A stretch of DNA of 64,000 nucleotides. Source: Plumapathes pennacea (lineage: Eukaryota > Cnidaria > Anthozoa > Antipatharia > Myriopathidae). Made by a program: the position numbers and the translations under genes. The notes beneath the pieces are model-generated. The model saw only the letters and a program-made list of their open reading frames with translations. It made no database searches and was not told where the DNA came from. This document shows positions 43,282-55,200 of this stretch, piece after piece (the first letter of the stretch is position 1; the number at the start of each line of letters is the position of its first letter). The stretch is from positions 4,777,501-4,841,500 of the forward strand of contig OZ038464.1 in the NCBI GenBank assembly GCA_964036295.1, written 5' to 3'.

Positions 43282-43902
43282 AGGGTTTGGGGACAACTTG
43301 TGCCATACTTTTTAACATATGCAAGATACACAGTAATTTTGTGAACAGAACGATAATAAATAAGCTAAAATGGATAGATTAACTTAACTAGAATACATAA
43401 GTTGTAATTGTTTTTGTTAATATTGCAGTCAAAAATTGTTTCAGTTTGTCGTGGTTTGACAGGACTGTTTAATTGTTGTAATCATAAGCCATGGACCGAC
43501 TTGTATTCACAGTTGAAAATATTGGAAAACAAAAACAAAAAAAGACAAATGGCATCAGAAACGTGAGTACGAACAGAAGCTGAGCGAACAAAAGAACATC
43601 GAGAGCAGCATGATGATGATGAATGAAATGAAATAAAAGAGAGACGCCATGATAAAAATACGTGAAAAAGACCGTGAACGGAATGAACGAACCAGAATCA
43701 TAAATCGGGAAGAATTTGAAAAACAGCCGAAGAATGAACGTGAATTGTTTTGAACCCAGTTGAATCAAGAAAGCAAGGCAAACGACAGTCGATTTAATAA
43801 ATTAGAAAATGAAATTAGCGTGGGGTAAACAAGGAGCTGCTCAAGGGACAAAAAGAACAGTTGAGAGATTGTATGACAGAACCCTTGGGGATCGCTCGTG
43901 GA
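43282..43902 (+). pseudogene. Unit-2-only segment with charged coiled-coil-like relic
   Basis: Unit 1 jumps from a GACAATTTGTG sequence straight to GAACAAAAAGG, whereas unit 2 has about 620 bp between. Within 43,540-43,830 the plus frames encode stretches rich in E, K, R, Q and N (EYEQKLSEQKNIESS, IREKDRERNERTRIINREEF, KLENEISVG) interrupted by stops. They look like the remains of a coiled-coil coding region, possibly from a retrotransposon gag-like or host gene. The segment is either an insertion in unit 2 or a deletion in unit 1, where TTGTG/TCGTG could give short homology. Confidence 0.35.
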
Positions 43903-44073
43903 ACAAAAAGGTTTAGAAAATTGAAGCACGTCTTAAAAGCCGTCTTTTTACAATGCAACATAACTAGAGGCCAGAAGTTTCTAAATGTATCTTTTATGTA
44001 TGTATCAATGTAACATGAATCTAAATTATTAGTTTTGTGAGAATACGGAAGAACTAGTAGAATTGATAAGAAC

Positions 44074-44096
44074 AAAAAAAAAAAAAAAAAAAAAAA
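44074..44096. repeat. Poly-A tract
   Basis: A run of about 23 A in a region alignable to unit 1 near 9,120, where the run is absent; probable tail or slippage. Confidence 0.85.
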
Positions 44097-44119
44097 GTCA
44101 CAAGTTTTCAAAAACTAGG

Positions 44120-45120
44120 AATATGGAACCGTTCAAAGGACTTGGATGGTACACGTTGTTGGGGGACGCTTGTATGAATTTTTAAGTGCTTGATGATCTG
44201 ACCAGCAGTATTAATCCAAAAACATGGTATGCGGCTTATTTGTAAAGAATCGTAGACTGGCGTGGATATATCATTTAGGAGTTACTAAGGTGCCTGCCAA
44301 AACAAAATAATGTCAGAACCTCTGGGCTGCGAGCTTTAATGACGAGCCCCAGCCACCACATTCCTGTTTTGCGCGGCTGCTAAGTCACCACAGGACACGT
44401 AATTTTGGCCAAAAAGTTTGATGAAATATTCAAGGTATGCAAAATTCTCACAGTGGGTGAGCACCAGGACAGTTCCCATACCCGCTGGCGATCGCCAGAC
44501 TGAAATGGGAAATTTCAGCTTGTAAGCAAAAACGAAAAGTGATTCGGGCCACACTTGTGATCAAGGAAAAAGGAGAGGGCACTTGAAAGTGCTCCACTGT
44601 AGTAAGAAAGTGTTCACTCAAAAACTACAATGTCATGTGAATGAAATTGTTTCGTACGAATACAAGCTGTTTGGTTTTTGAAGTTCCTGGTCCACGTCCG
44701 CTCATTTTATACTATTAAACTCCGTGACGTAGCAATGAGACAGCTTTCTATTTACAAACTCAGAAACTAGTTTCATGTTTTAAACCTCACCTCGCCGTTC
44801 ACAATTCTACACTTGCACCGAAGCACGAAAATGATTGCTGATAAGTTTTGTTTGAAGAGTTCTGGAGAACTGGTTTCCTGTGGTAAACAAGCGCAGGAGC
44901 ATCCGGTTCTGATTGCAAACGAGCCGCACCAGTTTAGAAAACTGGTATTCTGTTCTTATAACCGTGCAGTTTTCCTGTTCACAATTGTTTTTTTCTTTCT
45001 TCCGGCCCAACATTTGCACTTTTAAGACAGTAGATGCGACGCGCCTGGATGTCGTTCGGTAAATATGACCCCCTCCCGTTTCCGGTTGTTTTCCCAAACT
45101 CGCTTGTCGCTGTGTCACAG
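44120..45120. other. Unit-2 stretch without supportable gene
   Basis: Minus frame 44,336-44,554 (72 codons, containing GTVLVLTHCENFAYLEYF) and the frames around 44,807-45,118 are unassigned and not present at the matching place in unit 1. They might be pieces of genes moved in with the unit-2-only material. Nothing confirms this. Confidence 0.25.
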
Positions 45121-45149
45121 TTAACTTTTGTTTTTAAGACAGGTAACAC

Positions 45150-45620
45150 CCAATAATATTATTTTCTGCTTCATACATGCCACCCGAAGGAAAACGATTT
45201 TGCTGTCAGCAATGCAAGATTATTGATGTATAGTATATTTTACCCACGGAATCTCAGGCGTGCCGCCCAAAACAGTAGGAAAAAACATAACTTAGCTTTT
45301 CTGTTAGAATTTAGAGATTTCGGCGCAGAGTAAAAGGTTTTTATCCACAGAATCTCAGGCGTGTCACCCAATAATTCGTTTCTGCTCCAGGCGTGCCACC
45401 CAAAACACGAGGGAAAACCATAACTCAGGTTTGCTGTTAGAATTTATAAATTATAGGCGCAGAGTATGCTTTTAGCCACAGAATCTCAGGCGTGTCACCC
45501 AATAATTCTTTTCTGTTTCAGGCGTGCAGCCCAAAACAGGAGGGAAAACCATACCTACTTAATATTAATTTTGCTGTTAGAATTGAAAACTTATAGGCGC
45601 ACAATTTTTTGCTGCAGGCG
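45150..45620. repeat. Tandem repeat with AATCTCAGGCGTGYCRCCCA core
   Basis: Cores ATCTCAGGCGTG start at 45,251, 45,352 and 45,483, with further CAGGCGTGCC(A/G)CCCAAAA half-cores at about 45,389, 45,520 and 45,616. Full units are about 131 bp, one about 101 bp by internal loss. GCTGTTAGAATTTA and GGCGCAGAGTA recur in each. It is found only in unit 2 in this window and is non-coding. Confidence 0.8.
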
Positions 45621-45639
45621 TGCCGCACTATGACGGCGA

Positions 45640-46345
45640 AATGGCGGGCTTCCGACCCGGTTTTGGCGAGTTATTCAACTTTTGACTGGTTTTTGGTTTT
45701 TGGTGAGGCAGTTCGGTCATAAACATTGAATAACATGTTCAGAACACTTATCTTAATTTCTAACCTACAATTCGGCTTTCTATTAGGCTCGTTACCTGCA
45801 TTAGTTGTGTGTCGACTCGCTGACGTGATGACTCATGTTTCTAAAGTGGCATATTAGTTTGTATTACCTTCGCTTTGAACCCCTTTTCGTCTACCAGTGT
45901 ATCAACAATTCGCCGATTGGTGAGGCTGATCGTCGATTGTTACGAAGTTGTTACCTGTCGACCACTCTCTTTAGACATAAAATATGGCGAAGAACAAATC
46001 CATTGCCAGCTCTCGGAACCAAACCTTTCTTCCATCATTTGCGCACACAGATATCGCGACAAAAGAACTGCATTCAGCGCGCACCAGTGATTATTTTGAG
46101 CCAATTCCACCTTGAAAAGCAAGCTGCCATGTCGTAAAGAAACGCGCGCCCGCCGAATGAACTCACTACTTGCTTTTCTCTATTTGGCTTCCACGACGTC
46201 AAAACAATAACGCTGTTGACAGGCATTTCGCGGGACCAAAAAATGCCATTACTATTGAGTGCAATCTAATTAACACTTTGGAGGCCACAACCCAACGCCT
46301 AAAAGGAACACTGTTGTGACAAGAATGCAGGCTCTGGGGCTCCTC
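45640..46345. other. Unit-2 spacer between tandem arrays
   Basis: It includes a 100-codon plus frame (45,835-46,137) that I do not recognise and that has no unit-1 counterpart for testing. No splice or promoter evidence supports it. Confidence 0.3.
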
Positions 46346-46349
46346 ATAA

Positions 46350-48250
46350 GCCAAATTTAATCTGCTATATCTCGCCAACGGATGAAGATAGATAAAGCAA
46401 ATGTATTGCAAAAAGTCTTGTTATAGTCCAAGGAAGGTTTGCCTGAAAGTTTCAAGAGTTTTCAATGTTTGACAAAAACCCTGTGCTATAGCCTTAGTAT
46501 CTTGTCAAAATACGGTCATTTTTCGACCATCTCAGAATCGCATCAAACTTTCAGGAAACGTTCCTGGGACTAAGCAGACGGTTTTTATTTATTTATTTTT
46601 TTGTAGACTTTTAGCCCGCGCGTCGTGAGAAATTACACCAAACTAGAGCCAATCATCGACTAATTAAAACATCACACCTTTCGCCCAAAGAAGTCAAATT
46701 TAATCTGCTATATCTCGCCAATAGATGAAGATAGATCAAGCAAATGTATTGCAAAAAGTCTTGTTATAGTCCAAGGAAGGTTTCCTGAAAGTTTCAAGAG
46801 TTTTCCATATTTCACAAAAAACTCTGTGCTATTGCCTTAGTATTTTGTCAAAATACGGTCATTTTTCGACCATCTCAGAATCGCATGAAACTTTCAGGAA
46901 ATGTTCCTGGGACTATGCCGACGGTTTATATATATTTTTTGTAAATTTCTAGCACCCGCGTCGTGAGAAATTACACCAAATTAGAGCAAATAATCGACTA
47001 ATTAAAACATCACAACTTTCGCGCAAAGGAGACAAATTTAAGCTTCTATATCTCGCCAACGGATGAAGATAGATAAAGCAAATGTATTGGAAAAGTCTTG
47101 TTATTGTCCAAGGAAGGTTTCCTGAAAGTTTCAAAGGTTTTCAATTTTTCAGAAAAAACCCTGTGCTATAACCTTAGTATTTTGTCAAAATACGGTCATT
47201 TTTCGACCATTTCAGAATCGCATGAAACATTCAGGAAACGTTCCTCGGATTATGCCGACGGTTGTTATAAATTTTTTGTAAACTTTTAGCCCACGCGTCG
47301 TGAGAAATTACACCAAATTAGAGCAAATCATCGACTAATTAAAACATCTTCGCGCAAAGGAGCCAAATTTAATGTGCTATATCTCGCCAACGGATGAAGA
47401 TAGATAAAGCAAATGTATTGCAAAAAGTCTTATTATATTCCAAGGAAGGTTTCCTGAGTTTTAAGAGTTTTCAATTTTTGACAAAGAACCCTCTCCTATA
47501 AACTTAGTATTTTGTCAAAATACGGTCATTTTTCGCCACCATCTGAGAATAACATGAAACTTTCAGGAAACGTTCCTGGGACTATGCTGGCGCTTGTTAT
47601 ATATTTTTTGTAAACTTTTAGCACGCGCGTCGTGAGAAATTACACCAAACTAGAGCAAATCATCGACTAATTAAAACTTTACACCTTTCGCGCAAAGGAG
47701 CCAAATTTAAGCTGCTATATCTTGCCAACGGATGAAGATAGATAAAGCAAATGTATTCCAAAAAGTCTTCTTATAGTCCAAGGAAGGTTTTCTGAAAGTT
47801 TTTAAGTGTTTTCAATTTTTGACAAAAAAAACCCTGGACCCGGTTTTTCAAAGCACGATTAGGCTAATCCTGGATTAGGTCTAAACTTTCTTATCATTTT
47901 TTAGCCTGAAAACGTGAAAGTTTCGTCCACAACGACTTTCTTGATAACGTTTTAAATTGGAACAAGCTTTCTAATCCATCTTCGAACAAAAAGCCAGCAG
48001 TTTATTGGCAGAGAGGTCGAGAGAAAGAATTTCGTTAATCCTAGATTAGCTTAATCGACTTTCGAAAAACCGGGCCCAGTGCTATAACCTTAGCATTTTG
48101 TCAATAACGGTCATTTTTCGACCATCTCAGAATCGCATGAAACTTTCAGGAAACGTTCCTGGGACTATGCCGACGGTTGTTATATATTTTTTGTAAATTT
48201 GTAGCCCGCCCGTCGTGAGAAATTACACTAAATTAGAAGAAATCATATCT
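46350..48250. repeat. ~340-bp satellite, five copies
   Basis: The anchor CTCGCCAACGGATGAAGATA (variant CTTGCC in the last copy) occurs at 46,371, 46,714, 47,052, 47,383 and 47,721, giving periods of 343, 338, 331 and 338 bp. Each unit has an internal dyad: GGTTTCCTGAAAGTTTCA and, roughly 110 bp later, TGAAACTTTCAGGAAACGTT, able to form a long stem. The fifth copy is interrupted by a 246-bp TIR element. An inverted scrap of the dyad lies at about 48,350-48,390. It is present only in unit 2 in this window. Confidence 0.9.
47834..48079. mobile_element. 246-bp TIR MITE inserted in satellite copy 5
   Basis: Satellite copies read AACCCTG-TGCTATAACC; here the sequence is opened by 246 bp beginning CTGGACCCGGTTTTTCAAAG and ending TTCGAAAAACCGGGCCCAG. 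The terminal inverted repeats extend about 43 bp with few mismatches (ATTAGGCTAATCCTGGATT and AATCCTAGATTAGCTTAAT inside). There is no coding capacity. The empty-site comparison comes from the four sibling repeats. Confidence 0.85.
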
Positions 48251-48724
48251 GTGACTCAAAATGGCGAATTATTAGGGGAAGTTTAAAGTCTTATTACTCG
48301 TGGATCGTTTTAGGTATATAAGTTACAGATCAGAACAGCTGTGAAACATGCAGAAACATTCCCTGAAAGTTTCATGCGATTTGAATGATTGGCCTAGACT
48401 ATACATCGTTTTTATTCTTTGTGAGTCTGTCTCGTGTCTTTACTTCACTTCTCTATCCGAATATCTACATTTCGTGTCATCTGCATTTTGCTATAAAGGC
48501 AAATTGATGACGAAAACGAGAGCATAGCGGACTTTTCGTCTGAGTCCTTACATAAAGGTGAACGGGCCCGGTAAACTTTCAGAAGCGATATGTTGTTGCG
48601 GTTGAACTACTCTGACAGGGTTCTGGGACAACTTTTGGCATACTGTTTTTAACATATGCAACATACACAGTAATTTTCTTCTGTCCCTCTTTGTACCTGA
48701 AACAAAATGTACCCTTAGACGTGG

Positions 48725-49566
48725 AAGCCTTACTGCAAAAACGACATCTGCGATATCTTAGACTTTAGCCGTTCACTTCCGTTTTGTTTCGGGAGTAGGA
48801 ATGGGGCGAGTTAGGATATGAGTTTATTTATAGTTCTGACGCACGCGCAAATCCACACGAGGCTGGGCAACTGCTCCGTTTGTTTGGTTTTCTGATCGTT
48901 CGATCGAAGTTCGACAAAGGTTCTGATCAACGCGCTTCTGATGGTATTATAATTGATTGCAGTGATTCCGGCTCTCCAACAGGTGAGAGACTCCATGAAA
49001 CAGAAAGCAGCGCTTACACACTCTGAAACCAGGCACAACTCACATGAGGACATCGTCTACACTTGTAGTTTTGGCTGTAGCTTCTTTCACTTCTCCGACT
49101 TTTGTTCGGGGACGGCGAAAACGAAGATCATTGTAAGCCCTGACTGTTTGCCGGCCGCCTTCTGCTAAATGAGGTGCCCCGACACGCGAACGAGTACATG
49201 CATTTCTTGTGGATACGGGTTTAGAACTAAAAATGTATAGCCGTGAGGTAACCGTCTCGTTCGGAATTCATCACATATATCAGTTTTATAGTGTAGTTTG
49301 GATCGAGCTCTAGTAAGTTCAACAGTTGTAGGCAAACTCTTGTTGCACTCTTCAAACAGTCAGGATCGCGTGATTAGAAAATCCGATATGTTTCCGCGTC
49401 TAAGGCATCTCCATAAACCATTTTGCCTGTGCATAAAAAGCAGAGTTGGCTTTCTTTGAGTGTACAGCCTGGCTTCAATATGATCGCCTAATTTACACGT
49501 ATCGCTGAAATCGCCGTGATCTTTGTGTTTCTGTTTGATCGCCATAATTCATCACAAGGCATTTCT
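48725..49566 (+). repeat. Leader-like block A3 (unit 2)
   Basis: It matches block A2 from its equivalent of about 14,033 to about 14,905. It ends abruptly in a G-run (49,567-49,582) and rejoins unit-1-like sequence equivalent to about 16,118. It contains TTTATTTATAG near 48,823, the leader-like ORF at 49,044 and the TTGGCTTTCTTTGAGTGTAC block. Confidence 0.75.
49044..49136 (+). other. Possible signal-peptide leader ORF, copy A3
   Basis: A 30-codon frame beginning MRTSSTLVVLAVASFTSP and continuing TFVRGRRKR. The sequence after the conserved ATT is GTAAGC, a good donor consensus, and a stop would otherwise follow immediately. Of the three leader copies this has the best splice signal. No downstream partner exon of matching phase was identified. 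Confidence 0.33.
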
Positions 49567-49582
49567 GGGGGGGGGGGGGGGT
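49567..49582. repeat. Poly-G run at a deletion junction
   Basis: The G-run sits exactly where unit 2 lacks about 1.2 kb present in unit 1 (about 14,905-16,117). It may be filler at a deletion scar or an assembly join. Confidence 0.8.
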
Positions 49583-50155
49583 GTTTTAAGATTTTGAGTT
49601 CTGTGTATACTACTGAATATTCTCTTATAATCTTGTTTTATTCATGACTGGTTAGGCCCCTCAGGCAACGACGCGAACATTCTCGGTTTATTCAAAGTTT
49701 CTTTAATTTATGAAATTGTGATCGCACCCATTATGTTTGTTTTGCCTTTTCGTCCTGTATCAGTGGCTAGGATTTGTCACTGACGATATTTTCCAGACGT
49801 TTTCTTGCAATTTTTAGCACCTCATGAATTAACTTGGAGTAACTAAACTTGTCAGAATAATTGTAAGCTTCCATTCATACACTGAAACTAAACAGAATAA
49901 TATTCGGAAATTATCAATGAAGTTCGCGTGACCTCAAATTCCGCGTTCAAAGGAGTGAGGGCTATAGAGGTGAAATGGTTGCTCCAAAGAAGTACACAAT
50001 CAACAGCGCCCCAAACCAGGAGAGTTGAACTTTTGACGGTTTTGTTTTATCTATTTTATACTTTTGAAAAGTAGAACTTCACCTGAACAAAGTATTACAA
50101 TTCGATCACGTTCATCTATCGGTAATACTTTAGTTCGCGCTGCACTAGCTTCATT

Positions 50156-50410
50156 GCTCGTTGGGGCTACGCCCCGACGAGCTTAGGATTGGAGACCGTG
50201 TCTTCATCTTGTCTCAGAAGAAAAAGCGATAACTACGGTGAATATAACGATTTTATCTTCAACACTGATGCACGCCGGGCCAGGAGAGCGCCTGAAGGGG
50301 CAATTAGGGAAAAACAATTGTGTCTTTTATCCGGTGGAGTAGTGAAACTTTGCAGCATGACAGATTGTTTAATTTCAACCAATCGTATGATTTTTGTTTT
50401 TCGATTTTAG
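50156..50410 (+). other. Conserved 73-codon ORF and hairpin upstream of NLR gene 2
   Basis: The hairpin (arms GCTCGTTGGGG and CCCCGACGAGC, 50,156-50,182) precedes the 73-codon frame at 50,189-50,410, the counterpart of 16,705-16,926. Unit 1 has lost the left hairpin arm. Product unknown. Confidence 0.2.
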
Positions 50411-50420
50411 CGTTTTCTTT

Positions 50421-50441
50421 TTTGGCGGGAGAATGACGTCA
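50421..50441 (+). promoter_or_regulatory. E2F-like and CRE-like motif pair upstream of NLR gene 2
   Basis: This is the unit-2 counterpart of 16,937-16,957. TTTGGCGGGA and TGACGTCA keep the same spacing, while the following bases differ (AAAGTTATTTTCACG here, AAAGTTTTTTTCAGG in unit 1). Confidence 0.3.
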
Positions 50442-51045
50442 CAAAGTTATTTTCACGTGTTGGCACAAATGATGATTGATTTGGAAAGAACACTGATGTT
50501 TAGGCAAATTTAAAGACGAAAAAATATTGAACCGCATCTCAAAATCCTCTTGATCACGTCTGAAAAATGCGGTTTCCTCTGCATAAGTGCTACCTCTGCA
50601 AGAGGCACAGGAAGTGTGGGGCAATCAAAACATGATTTCTGGTTAATGTCCCAGCGAAAACTGAGCACAAATTTAAGGTTAAACCCTGAACAGGGTTCTG
50701 TCGTTCCCAGGCCTCAGGAATCTGGAACAGATCAGTAGTGAATATTTTTATTGCTTACTGAGTGTTGGCAAAGAAATTGAAAGGCTCGGTATGGAGCATT
50801 GAATTATTTGCTATCACGAAAAAGAAAGCTGTCATTGCCACACCGATAATATGGTATTCATATACACATGTATGTAGCCCAAGATGAAGGAAATGATTTT
50901 GACATGTTCAAGTACTATTTTACAGTACCTTTTTTTTTTAGGGTGTAGTGAAATGTACAGAATGGTATGTGTCTAAACTTCAGTCGAGTAATCCCCCTTC
51001 CCCACCACAACATAACTTTAGTCTATATGCTGCTGCCCCAGGTAT

Positions 51046-51275
51046 TGACCCTTTCAGTTAGTGTCACGTGACCTGAAATGGGACAACACGCCAAAATAAC
51101 ATTCTGAAATAACAACAAAATGTTACTTGCCAGACGTTTGCTCGCTCATTTGGATATTCCTGGGCGAATTATCTGATTGAGAGTGAAAAGTCCGGTAACA
51201 CTGTGATATTTTACTGGTACTTAGAGACGCATGCTGTCCCATTTCAGGTCATGTGACACACTAACTGAAGGGTCA
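51046..51275. mobile_element. TIR MITE with CACGTGAC-rich ends, unit 2
   Basis: This is the counterpart of 17,551-17,798. The left arm begins TGACCCTTTCAGTTAGTG and the right arm ends CACTAACTGAAGGGTCA. It is shorter than unit 1 because it lacks the extra inverted scrap. Confidence 0.75.
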
Positions 51276-51556
51276 GTTAACTATGTGTGATGACCTGCTA
51301 TGTTTACATATCCTTGCTTGTTGATATGCCTGTACAATTCTTGGACTGGACTGTTTGATAGGTGTACACGTAGTTGATCACTAAATAATTTGTTGATAAA
51401 AATGTGTTTCATATAAAAACAAGCATTCAGTGTTCAGTATTGCACCCTGTTTGTGTACAACCAAAAAATTATTTGAGCAAAGTACAGTATATTTATTACA
51501 TAATAATGTATACAATAGTCTACTTGTGCTGATCTGATGGTATTTTCTTTCTCAAG

Positions 51557-52204
51557 CTGAGGACATCATTCTTCCAGCAATGGCTTTTTTCAGGGAAGCC
51601 CAAGCTTATAGCCGGCCAGAAAAAAAAGATAAAAAAGGTAGTTCCCTGTATGCTATCAGAGAAGATACACATACCCCTGGACAAGATGTTAACAGATTAG
51701 GAACAGCATGTGCAGTGAAGAAGAAGACAGGAAAGACAAAGGAATATTACCTGATGACATGGAACAAAGTTAGACAAAACGCCACTCAAGGGTTGACAGC
51801 GGAGCGGTGTTTGTTTCAGGAGCGCAAAGCAAAGCATGAGAGCATGAAGATTGACAACCCTTTGGAAGAAAATGGAATTTCTTACTTTGAAGTGAAAAAA
51901 CCGAAGTGTTATTTGAACTTAATTGATCACAAGTTGTCCAAAGAGGAGTTGAAAGATTTTCAAGAACGCTTTTCAGCTTATACTTTCATAGACAAAGTGG
52001 TAATACAACTTGAGTTTAAGCTGCACCATGGAGAGTATGAACTGATTAAAATCACACCACAAGAGCAGCATAGATTTGACAGGAATTGTGCCATTGGAGC
52101 ACCCATCATTGTCGAGTTGGGCAGAAAAGACACAGTCGTTGGTGTCCTGGGCAAGTCACCTGGTGGCAAACTTGTGCCTGTTTTCCATGAACATGTTGGC
52201 ATGG
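51557..52204 (+). CDS. NLR gene 2 exon: degenerate trypsin-like N-terminal domain
   Basis: Acceptor ends at 51,556, donor GTATGT at 52,205, phase 1-1. It has the same GAPIIVELG and LMTWNKV elements as gene 1, so both putative catalytic positions are also non-catalytic here. It is one codon shorter (loss of Ile in GVLGIKSP). About 16 replacements against gene 1 include C to Y, G to R, R to Q, S to L and K to E changes spread over the exon. Confidence 0.65.
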
Positions 52205-55200
52205 GTATGTAAAAATTAATGTAGATATCCCTTCCCAAATAATTGCATTTACTTGTGAGCTAATGATCTTAATTTACTAAGCAAATTAGCAACATGGAAT
52301 TTCAAACAGTGTTGTACTGTACAGTAGATTAGTACACAATTTCTATCCCTGAGTTGGGATGGGACTTTTCTAATTTTAAAATCTGCTTTTCTTTACATTC
52401 TACAGTTATCACTCTTATTGGCATTCCCTTGATTTAGTGAGAACTAGAGTGTGTGATGGAAAGAGAACGGGATAGGGAAGGAGTGTCAGAGAGAGCAAGG
52501 ACAGCTACAAATACAACTCTGATTGTCCATCAATAACAACTGTATAGTCATTTCAGTGCTTGATATTAACATTTGTTTGGTTGGGCAGGTAAATTTAAGG
52601 TCGGGCAACCAGATATTATGAAACATTCTATTGCTTGAAGTCAATCTACAGTCCAAAGTACAACCAATCTAAAACCTTAATGTCAAGCATTGCATTTCTT
52701 TTATTACACAGCATACCCATTAGAACCACCTCAGAATGTGAGATTTCCTCACAAAGATTCAACAAGTATTCTGGTGCAGTGGGATGAAGTACCACAGGGT
52801 GATCAGAATAGAGTCATCAAGGGATACAAGGTCATGTGTACAGCATCACAGAGTGGAGTACAAAAGACGAAAACAGTGTCTGCTCCAACTAATTCTCTAC
52901 GCCTGAGAGAGCTGGACAAATTCACAGAGTATGACATCAGTGTCCTGGCATACACTGCTGCTGGAGATGGACCAGCAAGTTCTGCCATGAGAGTGAAGAC
53001 AGCTGAAGACAGTAAGTTATCTTAATATTGTTTCTTGTGATATTAAAGTATGAGGCTGAGGCTTAGCAGAAGAGGCTCTGCAAGTAACATTTTACTCGTT
53101 CCTGCCCATAACGAATTATCAAATGGCGCTAGCAAATATTACTTCTTGTTCACCTTGTGAGTCTATGTCAATAAGGCTACAGTATTGTATTGTTTTAGTT
53201 AATTTAGACGGTAGTTTAGTTAAGTCTAGGTACTGAAAGCTATATGGCCATGTTTTATACAGGTAGAATAACTCTGGTTATTAGGGACAGGGCATATACA
53301 AATCAGGGGAGGACGATGGCAATGTTGGTGAAACAAAACTAATCACAGAAGACAAAAGGAGCACACGAATATTTGAAATTAACGCGATCTCTGGGTCATT
53401 GTGCTCTCGCCTGAGACTCCAAAATAATGCTTCTTTTTTAGGTTGTCAGGATGTGGACGACAGTTTGAGAAATATGACAGTCATTCTTACTAGTAAGAAA
53501 TGATAATAAAAGCAATGAACCTTGGCAAAAATGGAAGAAATTGAGAATCGAATGCCTTTTATGTGAGGTTTTTATTCCATGAGAGGTCCGGGACTTTCTA
53601 AATCAACTTCAGTGATTCCTTCTGTTGGCCAACCAGCCACGACCATGACTGACCATTCACAATCGACCTAATGCAGTATGCTCCTCTCAGACGGGAAAGA
53701 ATTTGAGAAATGAATTTATTTTCCTGTTGACCTATTAGGACCCAGCTCCCCTCCTCAGAATGTCACAGCTCGCAACAATGGCCCAACAAGTATTCTGGTG
53801 CAGTGGGACGAAGTGCCGCAAGACGATCAGAATGGAGTCATTACAGAATATGCAGTTCTGTTCAAAGATTTAAAGAGTGGAATAGAGGACAGGAAAACAG
53901 TGAATGCTCCAACTAAGATTCTTGAACTGAGTTCACTGAAGAAATCAAGCAACTACAACATTAGTGTGCAGGCTTCTACAGCAGCTGGAGCTGGACCAAG
54001 AAGTGACGTCAAGACAGTAGCAACACCTGAAGGAGGTAAGTATCAATATTGTGTTCAATATAGAAAAAAACCTTTCCCGTTTTGGATGCCACAAAGCAGT
54101 TGAGCTTACAGGGTTTTCTTTTTGGTAATAAAAACTCGTCATGACGTCATGACAGATCAAGATGTAGAGATACTGGGGCTGATGATATAGTTTTCCAAAT
54201 TGAGTAAGATGAGACTGAATGAAAAGAAAAACGAGAAGAGAAGAAAACTACGGATCACGAGTCAAGACAGTCTTCTGAGTTGAGAAGATCCCCTTTTCTG
54301 ACAAACCAACTATTCTGTGCATGCTGTACGTGGATTTATTATATAGACACGAGTGTTTTACTGGAAAATATACCGTGCGTAAAATCCATACGAAACTACA
54401 TCCGGGACCTAAGTGGCGTATTTTCCATATCCTCACTAGTGAGGATATCGTTGGCATCATTTCTCGCTTTTGCACGGTTGTTTGTGCAATTTCTCGTAAA
54501 ACACTCGTGTCTAATATGATAAAAAGAAAATTACATGGTGGATTGAAGATATGGATTTTACTTTCGAGTGGTAAAAACAACATTTTACTCACTCGCGAAG
54601 CGCTCGTTCATAAAATACAGTATTGTTTTTACCACTCGAAAATAAAATTCATATCTTCACGCCGCCGTGTAATATCCTCTATGTATATTCATACCATTGA
54701 AATGACTAGATAAATTAATGTTATCAAAAATTGTTCGTTTTTATATCTAACAATAACATAAACACATACATTAAAAAAAAAACAGATGGAGTGGATAAAC
54801 AGCCACAGGTAGAGAAATATATACTCAGCTAGGGTTGCCATTGTGTTGGAAAAGTCAGGCAAAAGTTCATTTTTTCAAAATCATGGAAAAGTCAGCGAAT
54901 TTTGCATCAAGTCAAGGAAAAGTCTGGACTCTCGTCAAAGTCATTGGAGAAGCTTCGATAATGATTATGCACAAGACAATGTCATTTCAAAAACATTTTT
55001 ATGAAGATGAAGAAAAACAGTGTGATAACCTTCAAAAGAAACTCAAGCGAATGCAAAGTTAAGGGAAATCATGTTCATCGGTTAAATGTACATCATACAT
55101 GGTCATTAATTTTTTTTTCTAGTCAGTAAAATCAGGTAATATTTATTATCTCAATGAGTGGTAACACTGGTATTATTTGAGGATACAAATATAGCGGCAA

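Noticed and set aside
46350-48250. CRISPR-like array
   Set aside because: The repeats are about 340 bp and contiguous with no unique spacers, in a eukaryotic context.
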